NCBI GenBank assembly: GCA_021805275.1
Contig: JAJZFQ010000097.1
Location: forward strand, 15,721-79,720
Direction: 5' to 3'
Origin: Pseudomonadota bacterium
Lineage (GTDB): Bacteria > Pseudomonadota > Gammaproteobacteria > Steroidobacterales > Steroidobacteraceae
Length of the DNA stretch: 64,000 nt
Position 1 is the stretch's first letter. The number at the start of each line of letters is the position of its first letter. Shown here one piece after another: positions 42,698 through 51,096 of this stretch. The notes beneath the pieces were generated by a model, which worked only from the letters and a program-made list of their open reading frames with translations, did no database searches and had not been told where the DNA came from. The position numbers and the translations under genes were made by a program.

Positions 42698-43558
42698 ATG
42701 TTCGACACATTGATCAGCGCGCACGAACTGGCACGGCGGCTCGGGCAGACCACGCTCGTCGTGATCGACTGCCGTTTCGATCTGGCCCGGCCCGACTGGG
42801 GCGAGGCGGCCTATGCCGCGGCGCGCATTCCGCAGGCGCGCTACGCGCACCTGGACCGGGATCTGTCCGGGCCGCTCTCGAGTGCGAGCGGACGGCACCC
42901 GCTGCCGCCGCCCGCGGCACTCGCCGAATGCTTCGGCCGCTGGGGGATCGAGGCGCACACCCAGGTGATCGCCTACGACCAGGGACCCGGTGCGTTCGCC
43001 GCCCGACTGTGGTGGCTGTTGCGCTGGATGGGACATCGGCACGTCGCGGTGCTCGACGGCGGGTGGGCCGTCTGGCAGGCCGAGGGACTGCCGCTCGAGA
43101 GCGGTGCGCCCGCCGCCGCGAGCGCTCGGCGCTTCACCGGCCGACCCGACCCGCGGCTGCTGGCCGATGCGCCGGAACTCGAGCAGGCGGTCGCATCGGG
43201 GGAGCTCGAGCGAGGCGAGCGGCTGTTGATCGACGCGCGCGGGGCGGATCGCTTCGCCGGGCGGAACGAGACCCTCGATCCGGTCGCCGGACACATTCCC
43301 GGAGCGGTGAACGAGCCCTTCACCGAGAACCTCCAGGAGGGCCGCTTGCGCGCCCCGAGCGCGCTGCGCGCCCGATACCTGCAGATCCTCCGGGGCCGCA
43401 CCGCGAGCGAGGCGGTGTGCATGTGCGGCTCGGGGGTGACCGCCTGCCACACGCTGCTCGCGCTCGAGATTGCCGGCCTCGGCGGCGCGCGGCTCTACGC
43501 CGGCTCGTGGAGCGAGTGGATCGGCGATCCGAGGCGGCCCGTCACCCGGGACGGCTGA
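42698..43558 (+). CDS. sseA: thiosulfate/3-mercaptopyruvate sulfurtransferase (double rhodanese)
   Basis: The 286-residue protein has two rhodanese domains. The N-terminal, inactive one has VVIDCRFDLARPDWG and AYDQGPGAFAARLWWLLR. The C-terminal, active one has LLIDARGADRF, GHIPGAVN and the catalytic loop CGSGVTAC with Cys243. CG-G-GVTA loops are typical of mercaptopyruvate sulfurtransferases, so transfer of sulfur from mercaptopyruvate or thiosulfate is expected. A TAGAAT box at 42647-42652 is a candidate -10. Confidence 0.92.
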   Translation: MFDTLISAHELARRLGQTTLVVIDCRFDLARPDWGEAAYAAARIPQARYAHLDRDLSGPLSSASGRHPLPPPAALAECFGRWGIEAHTQVIAYDQGPGAFAARLWWLLRWMGHRHVAVLDGGWAVWQAEGLPLESGAPAAASARRFTGRPDPRLLADAPELEQAVASGELERGERLLIDARGADRFAGRNETLDPVAGHIPGAVNEPFTENLQEGRLRAPSALRARYLQILRGRTASEAVCMCGSGVTACHTLLALEIAGLGGARLYAGSWSEWIGDPRRPVTRDG

Positions 43559-43663
43559 GGGGCGGCACTGGGGAAAATTTTTCCCGCGGGACTTTCACTG
43601 CAGCACCATTTTGATATCTTGCGCGGCGAACGCACTCCCGCGCGGCGTACGGAAATCACCGAC

Positions 43664-45637
43664 GTGGCCGTAGATCCCAAGAGCATCGGCACCCCCCAGT
43701 ACAACCCTACCTCGCCCTGGCGCATCGAGGACTCCCTCGAGCTCTACCATGTCAACGCATGGGGCAAGGGCTATTTCGGCATCAACGCGGCCGGCCACGT
43801 CGTCGTGCGCCCCGATACGCTGCCGGGGAGCGACATCGACCTGTACGAGGTGATCGAGGGGCTCGAGGCCCGCGACCTCACCACGCCGGTGGTGGTGCGC
43901 TTCTCGGACATCCTGGCGCATCGCCTGAAGCATCTGCACGATGCGTTCGCGCAGGCAATCGCCGAGAACGACTACCGCAACCGCTATGCGGCGGTGTTCC
44001 CGATCAAGGTCAATCAGCAGCGCCTCGTGGTCGAAGAGGTGTACCGCTACGGCGCGCAGTTCGGCTTCGGCCTGGAGGTCGGCTCCAAGCCCGAGCTGCT
44101 CGCCGTGATGGCGATGACCGAGAACGCCTCGGACCGGCTGATCGTGTGCAACGGCTTTAAGGACGACAGCTACATCGAGGCGGTCACGCTGGCGACCAAG
44201 CTGGGTCGGACCATCATCCCGGTAGTGGAGAATTTCGACGAGCTGGCGCTCATCCTCAAGCACGCGGAGAAATACCGGGTTCGCCCGCGCATCGGTGTGC
44301 GCGTAAAGCTGGTGACGGAAGGCTCGGGAAAGTGGCGCGACTCGACCGGTGAGAAGTCGAAGTTCGGGCTGTTCATCACGGAGATCCTCGAGCTGGTGCG
44401 CGAGCTCAAGGCGCGCGACATGCTCGACTGCCTGCAGCTCGTACACTGCCACCCGGGCAGCCAGCTGCAGGACATCCGCCGCGTCAAGGACGCGATCAAT
44501 GAGCTCGCGCACGTGTACGCGGAGCTGAAGCTGATGGGCGCGGGCTTGCAGTATATCGACGTCGGCGGTGGGCTCGGCGTCGATTACGATGGCAGCGGCA
44601 CCAACTACACCTCTTCGATGAACTACACGCTGAACGAGTATGCGAACGACGTCGTATACCGCATCGCGAGTGTCTGCAACGCGCGCGCAGTGCCGCACCC
44701 GATGATCATCAGCGAGTCCGGGCGGGCGGTCGCCGCCTATCACAGCGTGCTCATCTTCGATGTACTCGGCTCCTCGGCGCTCGACAAGTTTCGCGTCACG
44801 GGCCGCGAGGAAGAGGACTACGGCGGCGGCGATGAACTGCCCCAGCCGGTGCACGACCTGTTCGAGGCGTTTCGCTCGGTCAGCCGGCGGCGGCTGGTCG
44901 AGTGTTATCACGACGCGCTCACCGCGCGCGACCAGGTGCTGCAGATGTTCAACCTGGGGCTGCTGTCGCTGGAATTCCGCGGCCTCGCCGAACGGCTCTT
45001 CTGGGCCACCTGCGCCAAGGTGCGCGACTGCTGCCGGCGCCTGGAGCGCCAGCCGGAGGAACTCGAGGGGCTCGAGTCGATTCTCTCGGACACCTACTTC
45101 TGCAACGTCTCGGTTTTCCAGTCCCTCCCGGACAGCTGGGCGATCGATCAACTCTTCCCGATCATGCCCATCCACCGCCTCGATGAGCTTCCGACGCGCA
45201 CCGGCGTGCTCGCCGACATCACCTGCGATTCCGACGGCAAGATCGATCACTTCGTTTCGTTGCGCGACATCAAGCACACTCTGGAGCTGCACGAGCTGCG
45301 TGCCGGGGAGCGCTATTACCTCGCCGCCTTCCTGGTCGGGGCCTATCAGGAGACTCTCGGCGACCTGCACAACCTGTTCGGCGATACCCACGTCGTGCAC
45401 GTTCGCCGGCACGACGAGGGCGGCTGGTGGATCGAGGAAGTGGTCAAGGGCGACACCGCCAACCGCGTGCTCGAGTACATGGAGTACGACGTGGCAGAGC
45501 TGTCCCCGGCGCTGATGCGCGACTGCGAGCGAGCGATCCGCGACGGACGCATGAGCATCGCCGAGAGCCAGGTGCTCAAGCGATTCTACGAGAGCGAACT
45601 GGACGGGTACGCCTACCTGGAGCCGGCGGGAAGCTAA
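43664..45637 (+). CDS. speA: biosynthetic arginine decarboxylase
   Basis: SpeA decarboxylates arginine to agmatine, the first step to putrescine. From GTG 43664 it has 657 residues, equal to E. coli SpeA (658); a TTG at 43619 is also in frame. PLP-lysine motif: VFPIKVNQQR. Others are GLEVGSKPEL, CHPGSQL, YIDVGGGLGVDYDG, ISESGRAVAAYHS and the C-terminal DTYFCNVSVFQSLPDSW with the catalytic Cys. It fits with homospermidine synthase upstream in one polyamine pathway. Confidence 0.96.
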   Translation: MAVDPKSIGTPQYNPTSPWRIEDSLELYHVNAWGKGYFGINAAGHVVVRPDTLPGSDIDLYEVIEGLEARDLTTPVVVRFSDILAHRLKHLHDAFAQAIAENDYRNRYAAVFPIKVNQQRLVVEEVYRYGAQFGFGLEVGSKPELLAVMAMTENASDRLIVCNGFKDDSYIEAVTLATKLGRTIIPVVENFDELALILKHAEKYRVRPRIGVRVKLVTEGSGKWRDSTGEKSKFGLFITEILELVRELKARDMLDCLQLVHCHPGSQLQDIRRVKDAINELAHVYAELKLMGAGLQYIDVGGGLGVDYDGSGTNYTSSMNYTLNEYANDVVYRIASVCNARAVPHPMIISESGRAVAAYHSVLIFDVLGSSALDKFRVTGREEEDYGGGDELPQPVHDLFEAFRSVSRRRLVECYHDALTARDQVLQMFNLGLLSLEFRGLAERLFWATCAKVRDCCRRLERQPEELEGLESILSDTYFCNVSVFQSLPDSWAIDQLFPIMPIHRLDELPTRTGVLADITCDSDGKIDHFVSLRDIKHTLELHELRAGERYYLAAFLVGAYQETLGDLHNLFGDTHVVHVRRHDEGGWWIEEVVKGDTANRVLEYMEYDVAELSPALMRDCERAIRDGRMSIAESQVLKRFYESELDGYAYLEPAGS

Positions 45638-45695
45638 CTGTTGCGTCGCTGCTACAGACTTCGGGTGACTTCGCCCGAACCGACCCGGCAAGTGT

Positions 45696-45724
45696 TTGCG
45701 TCCCGCAAAAGCTGGGAGTAGCAT
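45696..45724 (+). promoter_or_regulatory. promoter of the RRM-protein gene with an inverted repeat over the -35/spacer
   Basis: TTGCGT (45696-45701), a 17-base spacer and TAGCAT (45719-45724) make a good promoter. The inverted repeat TTTGCG-TCC-CGCAAA (45695-45709) overlaps the -35 and spacer, a typical operator position. The mRNA would have a leader of about 230 bases before the RRM gene at 45960, in which no reading frame is convincing. Confidence 0.6.
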
Positions 45725-45959
45725 CGGTCCGGTTCCAGTCCGCAGTGGATTGATCACGTTTGAGTTTCCGACTCCTTCGATCCGCTCCGCTCCGCGCATC
45801 CTCCTGGGGTGAGCCTCTCGCAGGCTTCTGGGCCAGGGGCGGTGTTGGTGCACCCGGCCCAAGCATGTCCATCCACGCCCTGTCCTTCCCGACTGATCCC
45901 GCGATGCCCGCCACCGACGCGAGCGGCCGGCGGATCGCGCTGCCAAGAGAGACTTCCGG

Positions 45960-46241
45960 ATGACGACGATTTATGTAGGCAATCTGCCTTTCAACGCCAC
46001 CGAGCAGGATGTGAAGACGCTCTTCGAGCGTCACGGCAAGGTGGATTCGGTCAAGTTGATCAACGACCGGGAAACCGGCAAGCCGCGCGGCTTCGGCTTC
46101 GTGGAAATGGCACCGGGCGAGGCGCAGGGGGCGATCCAGGCGCTGAATGGCTTCCAGATGAACGGCCGAGCGCTGCGGGTGAACGAAGCCCAGGAGCGGG
46201 CACCGCGACCCCGTTCCGGCGGCGGTCCGTTCCGCCGCTGA
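45960..46241 (+). CDS. single-RRM RNA-binding protein
   Basis: The 93-residue protein is one RNA-recognition motif: RNP2 IYVGNLPF at the N-terminus and RNP1 RGFGFVEM near residue 43, followed by a short Arg/Gly/Pro-rich tail (RAPRPRSGGGPFRR). Bacterial Rbp proteins of this type bind single-stranded RNA and are often cold- or stress-induced. It is a single-gene unit with a long leader and two terminators after it, which suggests post-transcriptional control. Confidence 0.93.
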   Translation: MTTIYVGNLPFNATEQDVKTLFERHGKVDSVKLINDRETGKPRGFGFVEMAPGEAQGAIQALNGFQMNGRALRVNEAQERAPRPRSGGGPFRR

Positions 46242-46253
46242 GCGACGCCACGG

Positions 46254-46290
46254 CGACCGCCGCACAGCGCGCGGCGGTCGGCTTGTGTTG
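46254..46290 (+). terminator. hairpin terminator after the RRM gene
   Basis: CGACCGCCGC-ACAGCGC-GCGGCGGTCG is a perfect 10-bp stem followed by GCTTGTGTT, a moderately T-rich tail, 12 bases after the RRM stop codon. Confidence 0.75.
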
Positions 46291-46386
46291 CACTCCTGGA
46301 GCCGGCCTCGGTCGACGGGCGCGGTGCGATTCCGCCATTGCCGGCGTGACAGGCCCCGCCCTGGCCTGGGGACGGCCACCGAAACG

Positions 46387-46416
46387 CTCCGCCGCAGTTC
46401 CAGCGGGGTTTTTTTT
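46387..46416 (+). terminator. second terminator before the methyltransferase-like gene
   Basis: CTCCGC and GCGGGG pair across a 10-base loop (one G-T pair), followed by eight T. It lies 20 bases before the next start codon and should stop any read-through from the RRM gene. Confidence 0.75.
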
Positions 46417-46435
46417 GGCCGCGTACCCGTCCACA

Positions 46436-47284
46436 ATGGCAGCCCTCATGCGAGCGCTTCCGAAGGCGGCCCCGGCCGCCGCGACCGCCCTGGCTGCCGT
46501 GGTACTGCTGGCCGGCTGCGCCACCACGAGCGGACGGCATTCCACGGCCATCTCCCTCGACACCATCCTGGCCGGTCCGCGGCCGGCCGCCGAGCGGCTC
46601 CTCGACCAGGAGCGCCACCCCGCACAGACGCTGCTGTTCTTCGGTCTGCGCCCCGAATCGCGCGTGCTGCAGGTCTGGCCCCACTCCGGCTACTACACCC
46701 GTATCATCGCCCCGCTGCTGCGCGGCCGGGGCCGGCTCTACACGGCGCTGATCGATCCCGGTCACAGCCGCTTCCTGGCGGCGCGCAACGCGGCATATCG
46801 CCAGCTGCTGGCATCCGATCCGGGCGTCTATCGACGCGTACAGGTCGTGACGTTCCCGCTGAACGGCGGGGATGCCGTCCCGCCGGGCTCCGTTACGCTG
46901 GTCCTGGCCTTCGGTGATCTGCACCAGTGGATGGCCCGTGGCGCTGCCAATCAGGCCCTGACGAGCATTTACCGGGCGCTCGCGCCGGGCGGTGTGCTCG
47001 GGTTGATCGACAACCGTGCCGCGCCGGGATCGAAGCTCGATCGACACGCCCGCACGGGTTACATCGATCAGTCCTATGCCATCCGGCTGGTCGAATCGCA
47101 CGGCTTCAGGCTGGTGGCCACCTCCGAGGTCAATGCCAACCCGCGGGACACCAAGGGTTATCCGGCCGGCGCGTGGACGCTGCCGCCGGCTTACCGGCTC
47201 GGCAAGATCGACCGTGCGCACTATGCGGCGATCGGGGAGCCGGACCGCTTCACGCTGAAATTCGTCAAAGCGCCCCGGCACTGA
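46436..47284 (+). CDS. exported methyltransferase-like lipoprotein (COG4798-type)
   Basis: The 282-residue protein starts at ATG 46436 (or 46448). Its signal peptide ends in VVLLAGCATT, a clear lipobox, so it should be a periplasmic lipoprotein. After it, RVLQVWPHSGYYTRIIAPLL resembles motif I of class I SAM-methyltransferases, and VTLVLAFGDLHQW and GVLGLIDNRA resemble motifs II/IV. The usual acidic/Gly-rich motif I is changed (WPHSG), as in a family of predicted secreted methyltransferases. SAM is not known in the periplasm, so the enzyme may have lost that activity or bind another ligand. Confidence 0.8.
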   Translation: MAALMRALPKAAPAAATALAAVVLLAGCATTSGRHSTAISLDTILAGPRPAAERLLDQERHPAQTLLFFGLRPESRVLQVWPHSGYYTRIIAPLLRGRGRLYTALIDPGHSRFLAARNAAYRQLLASDPGVYRRVQVVTFPLNGGDAVPPGSVTLVLAFGDLHQWMARGAANQALTSIYRALAPGGVLGLIDNRAAPGSKLDRHARTGYIDQSYAIRLVESHGFRLVATSEVNANPRDTKGYPAGAWTLPPAYRLGKIDRAHYAAIGEPDRFTLKFVKAPRH

Positions 47285-47297
47285 GCGCCCCGCGGGG

Positions 47298-49361
47298 CTA
47301 CCACATCCCGCGCAGCCGCGCGCCGGCATCCAGCACCGGCTCGAGTTGGGCCGTACCGAGACCCGCCGGCGCCGTGGCTGCCGGGCTCGCGCTGCACGAC
47401 AGATGCGCCAGCACCGCGGGGGAGAGAAAGCGACTGCGACCGCCATACACGTGCGCATCGCCGTGACGATGCTGGCCAGTCAGGTAGAACTTCAACGGGG
47501 CGTAGAGCAGCAGATCGGTGCGCGCCCGGGTGAGCGCGACGTAGAACAGACGGCGCTCCTCTTCGAGCAGCGCCTGGCTGCCGGCGGCGAACTCCGAGGG
47601 GAAGCTGCCGTCGACGACGTTGAGCAGGTAGACCGCATCCCACTCCATGCCCTTGGCGGAATGAACGGTAGAGAGGACCAGGTAATCCTCATCGAGCGCC
47701 GGCGGGCCGGCCAGATCGGAAGCGGCCGAGGGCGGATCGAGCGCCAGCTCGGTGAGGAAGCGCTCGCGGGACGGATAGTTCACCGAGAGGATCTCGAGCT
47801 GCTCGAGATCTGCGCTGCGGGTGTGCACCGACTCGTAGAGGCGCTCCAGGTGCGGCTGATACCACTGGTGGGCCCGCTGCACCTGCCCGGCCCACGGGCG
47901 GCGCGGATCGGCGAGCTCGAGAAGCACGGCCAGCAGCCCGTCCCAGTGCTCGGCTGCCGCCGCCGGCGGAGCGAACCCACGCAGCGCACCGAAACCGCCC
48001 GCGGCGCGCCCGAGATGATCGAGCGCCCGGCGCGCGTTGATCGGCCCCATGCCCGGTAGCAGCTGCAAGGTGCGAAATCCAGCGAGCGCGTTGCGGGGAT
48101 TGTCGGCCCAGCGCAGCAGCCCGAGCAGGTCCTTGACGTGCGCGGCCTCGAGGAAACGCAGCCCGCCGTACTTGACGAAGGGGATGGCGCGCCGGCCGAG
48201 TTCGATCTCGAGCACGTCGCTGTGGCTCGAGGAGCGGAACAGCACGCCCTGGCGTTTCAGCGGCACGTTGGCCTCGCGGCGCCGCAGCACCTGCTCGCAG
48301 ATGGATTCGGCCTGCTCGCGCAAATCGGCGACGGTGAGCAGTTCCGCCCGCACCCCGCCGCTACGCGCCGCCTGCAAGTCCTTGCGGAACTGGCGCGGCG
48401 CCTCGGCCATCACCGCGTTCGCAAGATCGAGGATCGGCTGCGTGGAGCGGTAGTTCTGCTCGAGCGTGATGACATCCGCGCGCGGCGTGAAGCGCTCCGG
48501 GAAGGCAAGGATGTTCTGCACCGAGGCGGCGCGGAAGGAGTAGATCGCCTGCGCATCGTCGCCGACCACCGCCACACCGGACCCGTCGGGCTTCAGCGCA
48601 TGCAGGATCTCGGCCTGCAGCGTGTTGGTATCCTGGTATTCGTCGACCAGCACGTGGTCGAACTGCCCGCCGACGAGCGCTGCGAGGCGCGCATCGCTCA
48701 TCAGGACATGCCAGTAGAGCAGCAGGTCGTCGTAATCGAGCAGGCTCCCGGCCTGCTTGCGCTCGACGTAGGCACGGTACAGACGTGTCAGCTCCTCTTC
48801 CCAGCGCAGGCACCAGGGGAACTGCTCCTCGAGCGTCGCGCGCAGTGGGTGCCGGGTGTTGACCCGGTGGGAATAGATCTGCAGGCAGGTGTCCTTGCGC
48901 GGGAAGCGCTGCTCCTTCTTCGCCAGCCCCAGCTCCTGGCGCAGCGCATCGAGCAGGTCGGCCGCATCGCCCCGATCGAGCACGGTGAACTGCGGGTCGA
49001 GTCCGAGCGCGCACGCGTACTGGCGCAGCAGCCGGTTGCCGATAGCGTGGAAGGTACCGCTCCAGCCAAGATGCTCACCCGCCGAGCCTCCCGAGGCGGC
49101 GCGCACGATGTCGGTGGCGCGCCGACGCATCTCGGCGGCGGCCCGCCGCGTGAACGTCAACATCAGGATGCGGGCCGGATCGACGCCGTGCAGCAGCAGG
49201 TGTGCGACGCGGTGCGCCAGTGTGTTGGTTTTTCCGGTACCCGCTCCGGCGACGATCAGCAGCGGACCGCAGCGCACGCCCCCGCGGGGCAGCGGCTCAC
49301 CGAAGGAGGCCGCCCGGCGCTGCGGCTCGTTGAGCCGGGCAAGGTGGGACGCACTCGACAT
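47298..49361 (-). CDS. UvrD/Rep-type superfamily 1A DNA helicase
   Basis: The 687-residue protein begins with LNEPQRRAA (Q-motif) and has Walker A GAGTGKTNTL, motif Ia LTFTRRAAAEM, Walker B HVLVDEYQDTN, motif III VVGDDAQAIYSFRAA, motif IV LEQNYRST, motif V LSTVHSAKGMEWDAVYLL and motif VI FYVALTRART. All seven SF1A motifs are intact, so it should be an active 3'-5' helicase. UvrD is usually about 720 residues and has a different C-terminus, so this is a UvrD-like paralog of unknown pathway. Confidence 0.92.
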   Translation of the reverse strand: MSSASHLARLNEPQRRAASFGEPLPRGGVRCGPLLIVAGAGTGKTNTLAHRVAHLLLHGVDPARILMLTFTRRAAAEMRRRATDIVRAASGGSAGEHLGWSGTFHAIGNRLLRQYACALGLDPQFTVLDRGDAADLLDALRQELGLAKKEQRFPRKDTCLQIYSHRVNTRHPLRATLEEQFPWCLRWEEELTRLYRAYVERKQAGSLLDYDDLLLYWHVLMSDARLAALVGGQFDHVLVDEYQDTNTLQAEILHALKPDGSGVAVVGDDAQAIYSFRAASVQNILAFPERFTPRADVITLEQNYRSTQPILDLANAVMAEAPRQFRKDLQAARSGGVRAELLTVADLREQAESICEQVLRRREANVPLKRQGVLFRSSSHSDVLEIELGRRAIPFVKYGGLRFLEAAHVKDLLGLLRWADNPRNALAGFRTLQLLPGMGPINARRALDHLGRAAGGFGALRGFAPPAAAAEHWDGLLAVLLELADPRRPWAGQVQRAHQWYQPHLERLYESVHTRSADLEQLEILSVNYPSRERFLTELALDPPSAASDLAGPPALDEDYLVLSTVHSAKGMEWDAVYLLNVVDGSFPSEFAAGSQALLEEERRLFYVALTRARTDLLLYAPLKFYLTGQHRHGDAHVYGGRSRFLSPAVLAHLSCSASPAATAPAGLGTAQLEPVLDAGARLRGMW

Positions 49362-49440
49362 GACGAGCCGGACTATACGGAATCGTCTGCACTGCCGCCA
49401 CGCATCGCCGCTGGCCCCATCCAGTGTGCATCGCGGACGG

Positions 49441-50448
49441 CTACTGGACGTCTGCCGTGACGGGACGGGCCGCGCCGAGCGGCTTCAGCGCGACCCCGCA
49501 GGCGATGAGCCGCCGGCGGATGTCCTGCTCCACGGCCTCGAAATCGACCTCGACCTGCTCGCCGTCGTGGCGCGGCGTGCGGGCGTCGCTGAAATCCACC
49601 GCCAGCCCCGTGGCCGAGAGGATGCGCGCGTTGACGCCCGCCCGGTACGGAGCGGACTCCGCCAGCCGGTTCACGTCGAGCAGCAGATCGGCCGCCGGCG
49701 CAGCCGCCGCCTGCGAGAGCAGGTACACCCCGATGAAGGCCTGGTAGGAACGCTCATCGCTCCACGAACCGAGCGCCGCGCGCACCGCCTCCAGCTGCCG
49801 GTTGAAGCCGCGCACCCAGCGCGGCAGCCGCGGCACCCCGAGGGTGGCGGCGAGCTGACCGGCCGGCGAGTCGGCCGGCGCGAGGGCGAGGATGAGGAAG
49901 TGGCACAGCTCGAAATACGGCAGCGCGCCGGCCAGCCGGTAGCTGCGGCAGGACAGCCATTGCTGCGGCGCGTTGCGCCGCAGCACGATGTGGTAGCCGC
50001 CGAGCTGCGCCTTCAGACCCGCCGCCCGGGTGAGGGAGCGGGAAAATCCCAGCACCGGGACGCTGTCGCGCCGCCGGGCATGGGCGATCAGGCGCTGCAG
50101 ATAGGCCGCCTCGCGCCGCGCACCATCCTGCGCGAAATAGCGCTCCACGGCGAAGGATTCGCAATAGCCCTGCACGCCGCGCAGCACGTGTCGCAGCAGG
50201 GGCCGGTATTCGGCCCGGTAGGGCGAGGCGAGCGGCGGGTGGCGGGAGTTCCATCCCTGCGCGGTGTCGCGCTCGAGACGCTTCGAGGAGATGTGCGCGA
50301 GCCGTTCGCTGAAGGGCTCGTAGTAGCACGTGGTCGCGGGCAGCACGCGGAAGCGGCTCCACACGTAGGTGCTGGCGCAACGCCAGCCCGCATGAACAAA
50401 AACAGCCTGCCCGGAGTCGGGCTTCTCTCGCGTCGCGCTCGTCATCAT
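49441..50448 (-). CDS. sulfotransferase-like protein
   Basis: The 335-residue protein starts at ATG 50448 (a second ATG follows at once). The N-terminal strand-loop-helix VFVHAGWRCASTYVWSRFR resembles the PAPS 5'-phosphosulfate-binding loop of sulfotransferases. YHIVLRRNAPQQWLSC about 130 residues later resembles the 3'-phosphate-binding site, in which Arg and Ser bind PAPS. The rest has no recognised motif. It is divergent from the Nudix gene, 80 bases apart, in an AT-rich intergenic spot. The acceptor is unknown. Confidence 0.65.
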   Translation of the reverse strand: MMTSATREKPDSGQAVFVHAGWRCASTYVWSRFRVLPATTCYYEPFSERLAHISSKRLERDTAQGWNSRHPPLASPYRAEYRPLLRHVLRGVQGYCESFAVERYFAQDGARREAAYLQRLIAHARRRDSVPVLGFSRSLTRAAGLKAQLGGYHIVLRRNAPQQWLSCRSYRLAGALPYFELCHFLILALAPADSPAGQLAATLGVPRLPRWVRGFNRQLEAVRAALGSWSDERSYQAFIGVYLLSQAAAAPAADLLLDVNRLAESAPYRAGVNARILSATGLAVDFSDARTPRHDGEQVEVDFEAVEQDIRRRLIACGVALKPLGAARPVTADVQ

Positions 50449-50530
50449 GACCGATCGAATTATTGCACAGCAAAATGTAACAGACTGTATCCCGTCGCAC
50501 CGCCCGGCTGGCGGTGCTAGGCTCCCCTGC

Positions 50531-51079
50531 ATGGACCCCCCGAAGCAGACCGTGCACTACCGTGGCCGCATCGTTTCACTCACCACCGAGGAGGTGCGGC
50601 TGCCGAATGGCCACCAGGCCACGCTCGAGGTCGTCCACCATCCGGGCGGCGCCGTGGCGGTCGCGATCGATGCCGAGCGGCGAGTCTGCCTGCTGCGCCA
50701 GTACCGGTACGTGGCCGGCGGCTGGCTGTGGGAGCTGCCGGCCGGGAAACTCGAGCCCGACGAGCCGCCGCTCGCCACCGCGCAGCGGGAGCTCACCGAG
50801 GAGGCCGGCGTGCGGGCGGCGCACTGGCAGAGCCTCGGGACGTACCTGAGCTCCCCCGGGGTCTTCACCGAGGTGCTGCACCTGTTTCTTGCGACGCAGC
50901 TCGAGACGACCATCGCCGCGCACGAGCAGTCCGAGGTGATCGAAGTGCACTGGATGCCCTTCGAGCAGGCCTGCCAGTGGGCCGAGCGCGGCGAGATCCG
51001 CGACGGCAAGAGCGCGATCGGTCTGCTGCGCGCCCGCTTTGCGCTCACGGCGAGCGACGCGGCAAGCGCCTCACCCTAG
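50531..51079 (+). CDS. Nudix hydrolase, ADP-ribose pyrophosphatase type
   Basis: The 182-residue protein starts at ATG 50531. It has a full Nudix box, GX5EX7REUXEEXGU, beginning at GKLEPDE and ending RELTEEAGV, with LWELPAGK before it, typical of NudF-like ADP-ribose or ADP-sugar pyrophosphatases. Its nearest enzyme of related chemistry in the window is the ADP-ribosylglycohydrolase fusion 4 kb away, which would release ADP-ribose. Substrate specificity is inferred from the ELPAGK-type context. Confidence 0.9.
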   Translation: MDPPKQTVHYRGRIVSLTTEEVRLPNGHQATLEVVHHPGGAVAVAIDAERRVCLLRQYRYVAGGWLWELPAGKLEPDEPPLATAQRELTEEAGVRAAHWQSLGTYLSSPGVFTEVLHLFLATQLETTIAAHEQSEVIEVHWMPFEQACQWAERGEIRDGKSAIGLLRARFALTASDAASASP

Positions 51080-51096
51080 CGCCCCGGAGGGCGCGC

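Noticed and set aside
43595..45946. 783-codon minus-strand frame opposite speA
   Set aside because: Antisense to an unmistakable arginine decarboxylase; no motif in the antisense product.
47298..51079. Defence island built on the UvrD-like helicase, sulfotransferase-like and Nudix genes
   Set aside because: The helicase has no nuclease or other defence partner, the genes are not co-directional, and base composition is that of the core genome.
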